Positions 22,481 to 34,070 of a DNA stretch of 64,000 nucleotides are shown here, piece after piece (positions within the stretch are counted from its first letter, which is position 1; each line of letters starts with the position of its first letter). The DNA comes from Eurosta solidaginis (Eukaryota > Arthropoda > Insecta > Diptera > Tephritidae). The stretch is from the NCBI RefSeq assembly GCF_040869045.1, contig NC_090323.1, positions 151,362,426 through 151,426,425 on the forward strand, read 5' to 3'. Both the position numbers and the translations under genes were made by a program. The notes below the pieces were generated by a model. That model worked only from the letters and a program-made list of their open reading frames with translations. It was not told the origin of the DNA and made no database searches.

Positions 22481-22740
22481 TCTTAATATACTATCAAATC
22501 TTAATATACATAAGCTTTCTTAATAATTCAGAACTGGGCTTTTTTCCTTCCTGAATGGCTACCTATCTTGGGTAGGTATTCCCTCGGTGTAGCCTCGATG
22601 TGGGTTGTGGATGCTGAAATTACGGGCGATATCTACTCTCCCCAGCACTGGGGGTTCACAGCGTGCATGAGGCCTTTTAAGTCAAACCCTCCTCGCTAGC
22701 CACTCTTGGTCGGGGGCTGCTTATTTGAATATTCGCAGCT

Positions 22741-22913
22741 AACCTAAATTAATAAACCTTTCACTGTTTGCCGGCAGTGACCCCCTTGGTCTGAGCTCAG
22801 CCTGGACATATTTCATTGTTGAACTATTCCTAAGCAACTTTAAAGAAGTCAAAACTGAATTGTTGGATATATTTAAACGAGTTTTAAACATTTTATGGCA
22901 AATATGAAATAGA
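22741..22913. other. Short spacer, nothing recognised
   Basis: Sequence between the R1-type leader and the start of family B. Confidence 0.4.
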
Positions 22914-23089
22914 ACAAGTAAGGACGGGACTGTCTTCGGCTGTGCCGAAGACTTCATACCTTTCATGAATGGGGCTGAACAATAATCTTATCCCGTTCGT
23001 AATCTCCAAATAATCGGATATATAAGATAAGAAATACAGAGTGAACAGATGTACATACCTAAACGATTTTTAAGATAAATATAAAATAA
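22914..23089 (+). mobile_element. Family B repeat, 5' end
   Basis: Starts ACAAGTAAGGACGGGACTGT, followed by a hairpin (CTTCGGCTGTGCCGAAG) and a region ending in AAGATAAATATAAAATAA. The first eleven bases are the same as in family A (ACAAGTAAGGA), suggesting a shared terminus. A reverse-complement copy with the same junction to family A is at 42,037-42,212, about 95% identical by eye. Confidence 0.7.
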
Positions 23090-25329
23090 ACAAGTAAGGA
23101 AGGTTAAGTTCGGGTGTAACCGAACATTACATACTCAGTTGAGAGCTATGGTGACAACATAAGGGAAAATAACCATGTAGGAAAATGAACCGAGGGAAAC
23201 CCTGGAATGTGTTTGTATGACATGTGTATCAAATGAAAGGCATTAAAGAGTATTTTATGAGGGAGTGGGCCATATTTCTATAGGTGGACGCCATTTAGGG
23301 ATATAGCCATAAAGGTGGATCAGGGTTGACTCTAGAATGCGTTTGTACGTTATGGGTATCAAATTAAAGGTATTAATGAGGGTTTTAAAAGGGAGTAATC
23401 CTTAGTTCCATAGGTGGACGCCGTTTCGAGATATCGCCACAAAGGTGGACCAGGGGTGACCCTAGAATTTGTTTGTACAATATGGGCATCAAACGAATGG
23501 TGTTAATGAGTATTTTAAAAGGGAGTGGGCCTTAGTTCTATAGGTGGATGCCGTTTCGAAATATCGCCATAAAGGTGGACCAGTGGTGACTCTAGAATGT
23601 GTTTGTACGATATGGGTATCAAATTAAAGGTATTAATGAGGGTTTTAAAAGGGAGTGGTGGTTGTTGTATAGGTGGTCGCCTTTTCGAGATATCGCCATA
23701 AAGGTGGGTCAGGGGTGACTCTAGAATGCGTTTGTACGATATGGGTATCAAATGAAAGGTGTTAATGGGTATTTTAAAAGGGAGTAATCCTTAGTTCCAT
23801 AGGTGGACGCCGTTTCGAGATATCGCCATAAAGGTGGACCAGGGGTGACCCTAGAATTTCTTTGTACAATATGGGTATCAAAAGAAAGGTGTTAATGAGT
23901 ATTTTAAAAGTGAGTAATCCTTAGTTCCATAGGTGGACGCCGTTTCGAGATATCGCCATAAAGGTGGACCAGGGGTGACCCTAGAATTTGTTTGTACAAT
24001 ATGGGCATCAAACGAAAAGTGTTAATGAGTATCTTAAAAGGGAGTGGGCCTTAGTTCTATAGGTGGACGCCGTTTCGAAATATCGCCATAAAGGTGGACC
24101 AGGGGTGACTCTAGAATGTGTTTGTACGATATGGGTATCAAATTAAAGGTATTAATGAGGGTTTTAAAAGGGAGTGGTGGTTGTTGTATAGGTGGTCGCA
24201 TTTTCGAGATATCGCCATAAAGGTGGACCAGGGGTGACCCTAGAATTTGTTTGTATAATATGGGTATCAAAAGAAAGGTGTTAATGAGTGTTTTAAAAGG
24301 GAGTAATCCTTAGTTCCATAGGTGGACGCCGTTTCGAGATATCGCCATAAAGGTGGAGCAGGGGTGGCCCTAGAATTTGTTTGTACAATATGAGTATCAA
24401 AATAAAGGTGCTAATGAGTATTTTAAAAGGGAGTAATCCATAGTTCCATAGGTGGACGCCGTTTCGAGATATCGCCATAAAGGGGTGACTCTAGAATTCG
24501 TTTGTGTAATATGGGTATCAAACTAAAGGAGTTAATGAGTATTTTAAAAGGGAGTGGGCCTTAGTTCTATAGGTGGACGTCTTTTCGAGGTATCGCAATA
24601 AAGGTGGACCAGGGGTGACTCTAAACTTTGTTTGTACGATACGGGTATCAAATTAAAGGTGTTAATGAGTACTTTTAAAAGGGAGTGGGCCTTCGTTCTA
24701 TAGGTGTTCGCCTTTTCGAGATATCGCCATAAAGGTGGACCAGGGGTGACTTTAGAATATGTTTGTACGATATGGGTATCAAATGAAAGGTGTTAATGAG
24801 TATTTTAAAAGGGCGTGGGGCTTAGTTCTATAGGTGGCCGCCTTTTCGAGATATCGCCATAAAGGTGGACCAGGGGTGACTCTAGAATGAGTTTGTACGA
24901 TATGGGTATCAAATTAAAGGTATTAATGAGAGTTTTAAAAGGGAGTGGTGTGAAGGCGTTTTCCAGAAATCGACCAAAATGTGGACCAGGTTGACCCAGA
25001 ACATCATCTGTTGGATACCGCTAATTTATTTATATATGTAATACCTGCCAAGATTTTAAGGGTTTTTTTATTTCGCCCTGCAGAACTTTTTCATTTTCTT
25101 CTACTTAATATGGTAGGTGTTACAACCATTTTATAAAGTTTTTTCTAAAGTTATATTTCGCTTGGTATAGAATTATGGCATTTTTTTCATTTTTCGTAAT
25201 TTTCGATATCGAAAAAGTGGGCGTGGTCATAGTCGGATTTCGTTCGTTTTTCATACCAAGATAAAGTGAGTCCAAGTAAGCACGTGAACTAAGTTCATTA
25301 AAGATATGTCGATTTTTGCTCAAGTTATC
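23090..25329 (+). mobile_element. Family A repeat, copy 1 (3'-truncated)
   Basis: Starts ACAAGTAAGGAAGGTTAAGT with the hairpin GTTCGGGTGTAACCGAAC at 23,108-23,125. It then has the 129-bp array (23,160-24,995), the CCCAGAACATCATCTGTTGG block and the GTGGGCGTGGTCATAGTCGG block, and stops at 25,329 where family B-like tandem repeats begin. About 1.2 kb of the family's 3' end is absent. It has no coding capacity. Diagnostic variants (a deletion giving GTGTGAAGGCGTTTTCCAG, and AAGTAAGCACGTGAACTAAG) are shared with the right outer copy at 49,577-52,418. Confidence 0.85.
23160..24995 (+). repeat. 129-bp minisatellite array, about 14 units
   Basis: Units of about 129 bases run GGTGACTCTAGAATGYGTTT ... 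ATATGGGTATCAAAT ... TTTCGAGATATCGCCATAAA. Two main unit types differ in the stretch after GGGAGT: type A has GGTGGTTGTTGTATAGG and type B has AATCCTTAGTTCCATAGG. Several units carry a third variant (GGGCCTTAGTTCTATAGG). The 129-base period equals 43 codons and explains the recurring open frames on the minus strand, but type B units carry in-frame stops, so it is not a gene. Confidence 0.9.
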
Positions 25330-26280
25330 TTACCCAATTTAACAGATTGAAGCTTCAAACTTCACCATACACTTTCGTATATTGCACATATTGTTGCCTG
25401 AAAAAATTGATGAGATCGGTCGTATATATAGTATATATCCCCCACAACCGATTGTTCAGATAAGAAACTTTTCGTAATTACTGCCCTATTTTAAGAGCTA
25501 GAGACTTCAAATTTCAAAGAATGCTTACGTATATGGCATATATTTTTGTCTGAAAAAATCATACAGATCGGTGGTATATATAATATATATATGGTGGTAT
25601 ATATAGTATATATATATAGTATATATATATATATTTTCGCAATTTTAGCCCCATTTTAACAGCTAGAAGCTTCAAATTTCACCGAACGCTTACGTATATG
25701 GCATATATTGTTGTCTAAAAAAATCATAGAGATCGGTTGTATATATAGTATATATCTCATACAACCGATTGTTCAGATAAGAAACTTTTCGCAATTTCTA
25801 CCCCATTTTAACAGCTATAAGCTTCAAATTGCACCGATTGCTTACGTATATAGTGCATATTGTTATGTCAAAAAATCATAGAGTTCGGTGATATATATAA
25901 TATATATATGATGGTATATATAGTATATATATAGTATATATATTTTTTTTTTGAGATTTCGGCCCCATTTGACAGCTAGAAGCTTCAAATTTCACCAAAT
26001 GCTTACGTATATAGTATATATTGTTGTCTGAAAAAATTATAGAGATCGGTGGTAGATATATTATATACTTCATACAAACTGTCATTTTTGCCCCTTTTTT
26101 ACGGATAGAAGCTTCAAAATTCATCAAGTTTCATCAAATAGCTACGTTTACTTCATATATTTTTGAAATACGTGATTCGTAGTCATAGTTTTTACATGCA
26201 GACCACAAAAAACGTGAAGCTTTGCATCCTCACACAAAGTACCTACCTATTTTATAAGCTTTTATTTAGTTTCACTTTTG
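25330..26280 (+). repeat. Family B-type tandem repeat of about 160 bp with TA tracts
   Basis: Five imperfect units (near 25,335, 25,490, 25,650, 25,805 and 25,970) each contain AACAGCTAGAAGCTTCAAAT (or a variant), a GCTTACGTATATGGCATAT segment, AAAAAATCATAGAGATCGGT and alternating TA tracts (25,560-25,640 and 25,890-25,950). The phrase CGATTGTTCAGATAAGAAAC recurs in the earlier units. No coding sequence is present. Confidence 0.8.
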
Positions 26281-27778
26281 TTGTCTGTAATGGAATCTTG
26301 CAAGTTAAATTTGATACACTTCCCGGTGTCCGATTGAGCTGAAATTTTGCACACATGTATAACTCCGATGACAATGCAATATTACTTTGTTAGAATTCGA
26401 TAAATTAATCGATAACACAGTTATCGGTCAAGATTTGTATTTACTTTGGCATAACAGCCTAAGTCCCATACAAACACGCCGGTACCTATCCGTGGATTGT
26501 GATATTTGTACGTGGTGAATCACGCGTGTCACGCGTGGTGAATCTCAACGCTTGCGAAAAGCGGAGACACAACCCTCTGTTGTATTTCTGTGTATAACCA
26601 ACATAGCTGAATTTTTAAGGCTGTTTAACTCTGTAATCTTTTCTGTAATTTATTTTGCTTTTGGAAAAATTACCTATTTGAAAAAAGCTGGCTGAAAAAT
26701 ATTGGCATAACAGCTTAAGTTAAATCAAGAATGGAAAATCTTGGAAAATTTGAGCAGATGTGGCAATTTCGCGCGTCCGTTGAACGAAATATTGGCAATC
26801 TGCTGATCATCGCTAGGAAATTAGCGACATTCCATCAACTAAGCAGCACTTTAGCAATACTACTGTTATTATTTGGCCGCTCAAACACACATATATTAAT
26901 TGTGCATTAAATCTAAAATATACAAATACACCATAATAATTTACACGGCCAAAGCCATAATAATTTACACGGGTCATCAATTCTTTCTCTGATTCAAAAT
27001 CTGAACTACCAGCGCTACCGTCAACAGCTCAGTGTCATCATTGCCAGTAGCGCCAATAACACCAAACTCGTGCCTGACACACAAAAGTCGTTTCACTCAA
27101 TAGCGCAAGTAAAATGTACTACGCACTCACTACTAAGTAGCGTCAAAAATTCGCTTGGAGTCATTTCGTCAATGAGCTACCATTGCGCTGGCACCGCATT
27201 GGCGCTGGCGCCATGCAATTTACATCACTAAAATTGCGCGAATGCCCAGGCTCATGACTTCAATACTTATATTTACTATGCTTTAAACTTTGAATACACC
27301 GCTGAAGTTGCTGCGAACTTCGGTGGAAAGCAGCGGAGCGTAACAAAATTCTAGTAGGTCACTTTCACCACACCAAAAACTTTAACACAATTTTTAACAT
27401 AATTTAAGCACAGAAATACACTGATTGGAGTTTTAGTGAGTAAAAGTTAAAATTCTGAACACATTAGCTGAATAAAAAGTGTACAAATAATTATTAAATA
27501 ACAAATACAGACAGTGGTAGTTTAACAAATTCTGCTGTGGTAAGTGGTGAATGTGACGTACTAGAATTTTGTGAAGCTTGCCTCACACGATTTTTCGTCT
27601 ATGCAATGTCTCTATATTATATCGTTTCTGATTATACGCATATGTAACTGAAATATGTGTTTTTGTTTCACCTCCTTTACTTATATTTAAAGCTTTTCTA
27701 AGAACAAGCTTCTATTACTTGTTAATAAAACGAACTAAAAAGTAAAAAATAAAATTAAAGAAAAAAAAAACTTTTTTA
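26281..27778. other. No gene recognised
   Basis: About 1.5 kb without recognised coding or repeat structure. Small internal duplications are visible: GGCATAACAGCCTAAGT near 26,449 and GGCATAACAGCTTAAGT near 26,703, and CCATAATAATTTACACGG twice near 26,932-26,970. Open frames are short. Confidence 0.5.
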
Positions 27779-30554
27779 ACAAGTAAGGAAGGTTAAGTTC
27801 GGGTGTAACCGAACATTACATACTCAGTTGAGAGCTATGGTGACAACATAAGGGAAAATAACCATGTAGGAAAATGAACCGAGGGAAACCCTGGAATGTG
27901 TTTGTATGACATGTGTATCAAATGAAAGGCATTAAAGGGTATTTTATGAGGGAGTGGGCCATAGTTCTATAGGTGGACGCCATTTAGGGATATAGCCATA
28001 AAGGTGGATCAGGGTTGACTCTAGAATGCGTTTGTACGATATGGGTATCAAATGAAAGGTATTAATGAGTATTTTAAAAGGACGTGGACCTAAGTTCTAT
28101 AGATGGATGACTTTTCGAGATATCGCCGTAAAGATGGACCAGGGGTGACTCTAGAATGCGTTTGTACGATATGGGTATCAAATGAAAGGTGTTAATGAGC
28201 ATTTTAAAAGGGAGTAATCCTTAGTTCCATAGGTGGACGCCGTTTCGAGATATCGCCATAAAGGTGGACCAGGGGTGACCCTAGAATTCGTTTGTGCAAT
28301 ATGGGTATCAAACGAAAGGAGTTAATGAGTATTTTAAGAGGGAGTGGGCCTTTCTGGACCAGGGGTGATTCTAGACTTTGTTTGTACGGTATGGGTATCA
28401 AATGAAAGGTGTTAATGAGTATTTTTAAAAGGGAGTGGGCCTTCGTTTTATAGGTGTTCGCCTTTTCGAGATATCGCCATAAAGGTGGACCAGGGGTGAC
28501 TTTAGAATTTGTTTGTATGATATGGGTATCAAATGAAAGGTGCTAATGATTATTTTAAAAGGGCGTGGGGCTTAGTTCTATAGGTGGACCCCTTTTCGAG
28601 ATATCGCCATAAAGGTGGACCAGGGGTGACTCTAGAATTCTTTTGTGCAATATGGGTATCAAACGAAAGGAGTTAATGAGTATTTTAAGAGGGAGTGGGC
28701 CTTAATTCTATAGGTGGACGCCTTTTCGAGATATCGCCATAAAGATGGACCAGGTGTGACTCTAGAATGCGTTTGTACGATATCGGTATCAAATGAAAGG
28801 TGTTAATGAGTATTTTAAAAGGGATTAATCCTTAGTTCCATAGGTGGACGCCGTTTCGAGATATCGCCATAAAGGTGGACCAGGGGTGACCCTAGAATTC
28901 GTTTGTGCAATATGGGTATCAAACGAAAGGAGTTAATGAGTATTTTAAGAGGGAGTGGGCCTTTCTGGACCAGGGGTGACTCTAGACTTTGTTTGTACGG
29001 TATGGGTATCAAATGAAAGGTGTTAATGAGTATTTTTAAAAGGGAGTGGGCCTTCGTTCTATAGGTGTTCGCCTTTTCGAAATATCGCCATAAAGGTGCA
29101 CCAGGGGTGACTCTAGAATGAGTTTGTACGATATGGGTATCAAATTAAAGGTATTAATGAGAGTTTTAAAAGGGAGTGGTGGTAGTTGTATATGTGAAGG
29201 CGTTTCCCACATATCGACCAAAATGTGGACCAGGGGGACCCAGAACATCATCTGTTGGATACCGCTAATTTATTTATATATGTAATACCTGCCAAGATTT
29301 TAAGGGTTTTTTATTTCGCCCTGCAGAACTTTTCATTTTCTTCTACTTAATATGGTAGGTGTCACAACCATTTTATAAAGTTTTTTCTAAAGTTATATTT
29401 CGCGTCAATAAAACAATCCAATTACCTTACCATATTTCATCCCTTTTTTCGTATTTGGTATAGAATTATGGCATTTTTTTTCATTTTTCGTAATTTTCGA
29501 TATGGAAAAAGTGGGCGTGGTCATAGTCGGATTTCGTTCATTATTCATACCAAGATAAAGTCAGTTCAGATAAGTACGTGAACTGAGTTTAGTAAAGATA
29601 TATCGATTTTTGCTCAAGTTATCGTGTTAACGGCCATGCGGAAGGACAGACGGACGACTGTGTATAAAAACTGGGCGTGGCATCAACCGATTTCGCCCAT
29701 TTTCACAGAAAACAGCTGACGCCATAAAAACTATGCCCCTACCAAATTTCAAAAGAATTGGTTAATTTTTGTTCGACTTATGGCGTTAAAAGTATCCTAG
29801 ACAAATTAAATGAAAAAGGGCGGAGCCACGCCCATTTTTAAATTTTCTTTTATTTTTGTATTTTGTTGCACCATATCATTACTGGAGTTGAATCTTGACA
29901 TAATTTACTTATATACTGTAAAGATATTAAATTTTTTGTTAAAATTTTACTTTTAAAAAATTTTTTTTTAAAAGTGGGCGTGGTCCTTCTCCGATTTTGC
30001 TAATTTTTATTAGGCGTACATATAGTAATAAGAGTAACGTTCCTGCCAAATTTCATCATGATATCTTCAACGACTGCCAAATTACAGTTGCAAAAGTTTT
30101 AAATTACCTTCTTTTAAAAGTGGGCGGTGCCACACCCATTGTCCAAAATTTTACTAATTTTCTATTTTGCGTCATAAGTTCAACTCATCTACCAAGTTTC
30201 GTCGCTTTATCGGTCTTTTGTAATGAATTATCGCACTTTTTCGGTTTTTCGAAATTTTCGATATCGAAAAAGTGGGCGTGGTTATAGTCCGATATCGTTC
30301 ATTTTAAATAGCGATCTGAGATGAGTGCTCAGGAACCTACATACCAAATTTCATCAAGATACCTCAAAATTTACTCAAGTTATCGTGTTAACGGACGGAC
30401 GGACGGACATGGCTCAATCAAATTTTTTTTCGATCCTGATTATTTTGATATATGGAAGTCTATATCTATCTCGATTCCTTTATATATGTACAACCAACCG
30501 TTATCCAATCAAACTTAATATACTCTGTGAGCTCTGCTCAACTGAGTATAAAAA
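27779..30554 (+). mobile_element. Family A repeat, full-length copy 2 (2.78 kb)
   Basis: The full structure is visible. The 5' end ACAAGTAAGGAAGG and hairpin GTTCGGGTGTAACCGAAC are followed by an inverted motif ATACTCAGTTGAGAGCT, a 129-bp array (27,900-29,230), a unique body with repeated GTGGGCGTGG-type motifs (29,510; 29,680; 29,975; 30,270) and a 3' end TCTGTGAGCTCTGCTCAACTGAGTATAAAA. The 3' end contains the complement of ATACTCAGTTGAG(C)AGAGCT, so the element has subterminal inverted repeats placed asymmetrically (about 45 bases in from the 5' end, a few bases from the 3' end). No protein is encoded. I recognise the family as abundant in tephritid-type flies but cannot assign a superfamily. 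Confidence 0.85.
27900..29230 (+). repeat. 129-bp minisatellite array, about 11 units, with a 611-bp duplication
   Basis: Same unit as at 23,160. Two units are shortened by the same deletion of about 41 bases (near 28,350 and 28,960; GGGCCTTTCTGGACCAGG junction). The block 28,204-28,401 recurs almost exactly at 28,815-29,012, a 611-base spacing, so about five units were duplicated together. The last unit is degenerate and leads into the CCCAGAACATCATCTGTTGG block. Confidence 0.9.
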
Positions 30555-30579
30555 TGTATGATTACATGAATCCGAAATC

Positions 30580-32400
30580 GTAAAGTTTTCGTGGTGACAT
30601 TGATGAAGGTTCATCTTGAAACAGCCTTCCAACAATACCACCAACTTCTCTGTATCAAAGTCCAGATTATTTAAAATACTTCGATATCGGTACCGTGAAT
30701 AATGAGTTTTTGCGATCTGAAGAAGTCAACGAAATAATTCGTCGAGGTCATCAAAAGTGTCCTAATATTTTTCCACGTGATTGTCATGACGAGACATTTC
30801 CTATCTCATGTTAAACAGAATCTTGCCAAATGGCGAGAAAGTGGAGCGTGACTGGTTAGTGTGGAGTGCCAGTAGCAATGCTTTTTATTGCCTACTATGT
30901 CGTCTGCTAAGCACCAATACTTTAAATTGACCCAAAATTTGTTGTCCTGGTGTATATACGAAATTTCAGGTATGGAAGAAGCTGTGCGGTAAACTGCCAT
31001 CACACGAAATTACTCAAGATCACATTGAATGTTATATTCAATGCGATCTTAACAAAATCTAATTCAAAAGGAGGCTACAATTGATACACTTATCAATAAC
31101 CAGCTAATCACTGAAACCCAAAAGTGGAAAGAAATTTTATATAAAATTTTGGACACTATTTTATTTTTGGGTGAAAGAGGCCTAGCTTTCAAAGGCGAAA
31201 GTATATATCTTTGTGAACGAAACAATGGACATTTTTTGGGCATCTAAAATCTCATAAGCTATTATGATCCAATATTTAGAGATCATTTGGAGATAGTAAG
31301 GATGTCACAACAGTAGCACAAACGTTTACAAGTTCACTATCTTTCCCCAGACATTCAGAACCAGTTTATAGAAATTTGTGCAAAGCACGTGAGGGAAACT
31401 ATATTAGATCAATGCAAGAAAGCCAAGTATTTTGTTATTATCGTTGGTGCTATGCCTGATGATAGTCACGTTACCTACATTCATTTTGCGCTAACTCCTT
31501 TTCAAGTCGAAAGAAGCAAACTTTACAATTCAAGAACGGTTTTTGGCTTTCGTGGATTGTAACCAAAAAACTGGTCAGGAAATCGCTGATTTAATTTGCC
31601 ATACTCTAGGTAAATACATATGAAATCCCATTAAAAGATTGTCGTGCACAAGGGTACGATAACGGCGCCAATATGAATGGAGCTTATAATGGAGCACTAA
31701 GTCAGATTCTCCACAAAAACTCGAATGCTGATTACTCGCCTTGTGCAACCCACAGTCTCAATTTATGTGGCGTTGATGCTGCAGAATGTTGTACGGCTGC
31801 AATTGCTTTCTTCAGAGTTGTACAAAAATGTTTTACTATTTTCAGCAGCACTCCACAACGATGGGACATCCTTAAAAAAATATACCGAGCTCTCTTCATA
31901 GTCTTTCAGACAAAACCCAAACTTGACTGCGCAAGCATACGGAGATGTGACCGGCATTCTCAAGCATATTAAATAGTTCGAATTTATCTTCTGTCCTCAA
32001 TTTGGTTCAAAATACTGACTATCATTAATGAAAAAGTGGTCCTCCAAGCTAGAGACCCCACCATAGATGTTGAGGTTTTCCTTTTTGTGGCAGGTTGAGG
32101 TTTTCCTTCGAAGACATGGATGAAATTACGGTTCGGGCGAGCGCAGCAAAATTTGTCGAAAAGTACAAGTCACACATTTCTCAAAGCTTAGAATGCGAAA
32201 TAATTGACTTGAAACACATTTACGAAGCAAATATTGATAGGGGTCTGTCACCATTGGAATTGCTAAATGCCACTCTGTAGCTAGTGCAGAACATTCCTTC
32301 AGCGTCCTTTCAAGGATTACAAACTTTCATAGATCGTGTTCCTCTTAAGAGCGAGTTTCAGGACTTGCCACGCTTTGTGTAGAATCCGTTTTGGGAAGAC
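30580..32400 (+). pseudogene. hAT transposase (ZMYM1/TTF-type), left arm
   Basis: Pieces in successive frames resemble the zinc-finger MYM-type 1 group: an N-terminal VERDWLVWSASSNAFYCLLC (TTF zinc-finger region, about 30,832-30,900) with a later HIECYIQCDL; a DUF4371-like stretch (ILDTILFLGERGLAFKGE, ISYYDPIFRDHLEIV, CKKAKYFVIIV); the RNase H-like core GYDNGANMNGAYNGALSQIL at about 31,650-31,720 with YSPCATHSLNLCGVDAAECC; and helical segments at 32,095-32,280. The C-terminal dimerisation motif is lost, and many stops and frameshifts occur. The parent enzyme would catalyse cut-and-paste transposition. Confidence 0.82.
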
Positions 32401-32633
32401 AGTTAAATTTTGATATTATTATAAAAAATTTTGCAGCGAAAAAAGCAAGAAAAGCCACTCTTTGATATCCGAGCCTTCTACATTGAATAATTAAAATTTA
32501 TAATCATCATTAAATTTATCAGAAATGAATTAAAATGTTACCAAATAACTAGAAAAGATTATTTGAAACAATATTTGGCTGTTAAAAGAGAATTTTATTT
32601 CTACGTTACAATAAAATAGTATAAATAGTAAAT

Positions 32634-32649
32634 ATTCTGTGTTAATTTT
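32634..32649 (+). repeat. 16-bp target duplication, left side of Jockey insertion
   Basis: ATTCTGTGTTAATTTT occurs here and at 34,071-34,086, exactly flanking the LINE. The mirror pair is 46,044-46,059 and 47,482-47,497. Confidence 0.95.
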
Positions 32650-34018
32650 GCAGCTAGCCTGCCATCAGCATGTGTTCAGAAAACTCCATAGAACCACCAC
32701 CGCGCTAAATGCCATCAGCACCCAGACAAATTGCGGTTTAAAGCAAAACCCCCACCATAGAACAGTACTCGTAGCGCTAGACCTATCAAAAGCTTTTGAT
32801 ACGGCCAACCATGGCACGTTACTGCAAGACCTGGAAGGCTCTACCCTTACCCCATGTCTTAAAAGGTGGACCGCAAATTATCTGGGTAGTCGGCAGGCAT
32901 CGGTGCAATTTAGAAATGAAACATCAAAACCAGAAAGAATTAAACAACTTCTACATATCTAAACTATCGTTTCCTACGGCGAGGACTGCACAATAATGGC
33001 CACAGGCCCAGGCCCAGGGATCGATGAGCTTTGCCACAGAATAAACGGCTACCTCCCTAATCTCTCCAGTTTTTCGCCTCGCGAAACCTGGCATTATCAC
33101 CGACTAAATCTTCCGCGGCCTTATTTACAACATGGACGTCCCAAATGTCGACCATTTTGATGATCCACGTCGATGGCACTACGCTACCGACAGTCCTACA
33201 CCCCAAAATCTTGGGTGTGACGTTTGATCAGGATCTACATTTCGGTGAGCATGCAGCCACAATTGTACCGAAAATCCAGAGCCGTAATAAAAACCTCAAA
33301 TCCCTTGCTGTCAGTACTTGGGGAAAATACAAAGAAACGTCCATTACCACATACAAAGCAATTGGGCAGCCGATTGCATGCTACGCGTCCCCTATATGGT
33401 CGCCAAGCCTAAAAATTACTCACTGGAAGAAGCTACATAATGAGGCGAGAATACTCCCCATCAGGGAGAGAAATGAGATGCTGACCAAACAGTTCCTGTT
33501 GAATACCCAGAAACCTGGGCATCCCAACAGACATCTGATTGATGAGCCAACACCGCCTAGGGACTTAAGGAGTCATTTCCGTAAGCATTTTGAGGAAATA
33601 CGGCACCTAAGAACTCAGCCGTATGAAGCAAAAAAAAAAAAAACACAAGTAGTTCCTTGGTGAACTCCACAAACAGGTGTCGAACCTTTATGCCAGGAAT
33701 TGCCCGGTGAATCCAGTACTCAGGGAACAGTACCCAAACCTTGCGGGAGGGGAACGCATACTCCCCAGGGAAACGCGAGTCACTCTGGCTCAACTTCGTT
33801 CTGGATACTGTATCAGGTTAAACTCTTACATATCCAGAATCAACCCCGACATACAAAATGTATGCCCCGCTTGCAATGTGTCCCCACATGACACCAACCA
33901 TCTCTTTAATTGTAATGTGGAACCAACGCCTCTAACACCCCTTTCATTAGGGTCCACCCCTGTCGAAACAGCAAGTTTCCTTGGACTCCCGTTAGAGGAT
34001 ATTTATGACAATTTGTGA
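32650..34018 (+). pseudogene. Jockey-like ORF2 remnant, left arm
   Basis: Three frames make one broken reading: 32,639-32,962 (finger/palm start), 33,145-33,663 (thumb and connection) and 33,677-34,018 (C-terminal Cys motif and the conserved end LSLGSTPVETASFLGLPLED). An A-tract of 12-13 bases at 33,631-33,643 lies where the second frame is broken. The related fragment at 53,477-53,877 (minus) shares ILGVTFGHTLTLK, KVQSRNKILKSLASSTWGKD. Confidence 0.9.
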
Positions 34019-34070
34019 TCGGTCGCAGCTATTAGGTGGGGCGAAACATTGCTACAACAACAACAACAAC
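32650..34070 (+). mobile_element. Jockey-type LINE, internally deleted, left arm
   Basis: A 1.42 kb insertion bounded by 16-bp target duplications and ending in a (CAA)n tail (34,055-34,070). It carries the C-terminal half of a Jockey-like ORF2: RT motif VALDLSKAFDTANHGTLLQD (32,639-32,962 frame), thumb ILGVTFDQDLHFGEHAATIV (33,145-33,663 frame) and a C-terminal Cys/His motif PACNVSPHDTNHLFNC (33,677-34,018 frame). The catalytic YADD region is deleted: after KPERIKQ the text jumps to NNFYISKLSF. It is inactive. Both arms carry the same deletion, so it predates the palindrome. Confidence 0.93.

Larger units (their letters stand above)
16500..22740 (-). mobile_element. Degenerate R1-type LINE, interrupted by another LINE
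   Basis: Minus-strand non-LTR retrotransposon. From 5' to 3': probable leader (22,500-22,740), ORF1/gag (20,900-22,480), a nested LINE fragment (about 19,960-20,890), endonuclease (18,880-19,500), a linker (18,491-18,871), RT (17,568-18,441), C-terminal Cys/His motif (16,793-17,038) and 3' untranslated region (to about 16,500). The order endonuclease, RT, Cys-His tail with no RNase H, and the GDFNAWS..WG and GVPQGSVLGP signatures, are those of the R1 clade. Many R1 elements target 28S rDNA, but no rDNA adjoins this copy. It is dead from many frame breaks. Confidence 0.85.

Noticed and set aside
16500..22740. 28S rDNA insertion site expected for an R1 element
   Set aside because: No rRNA-like sequence adjoins either end; the copy is degenerate and lies among other repeats.
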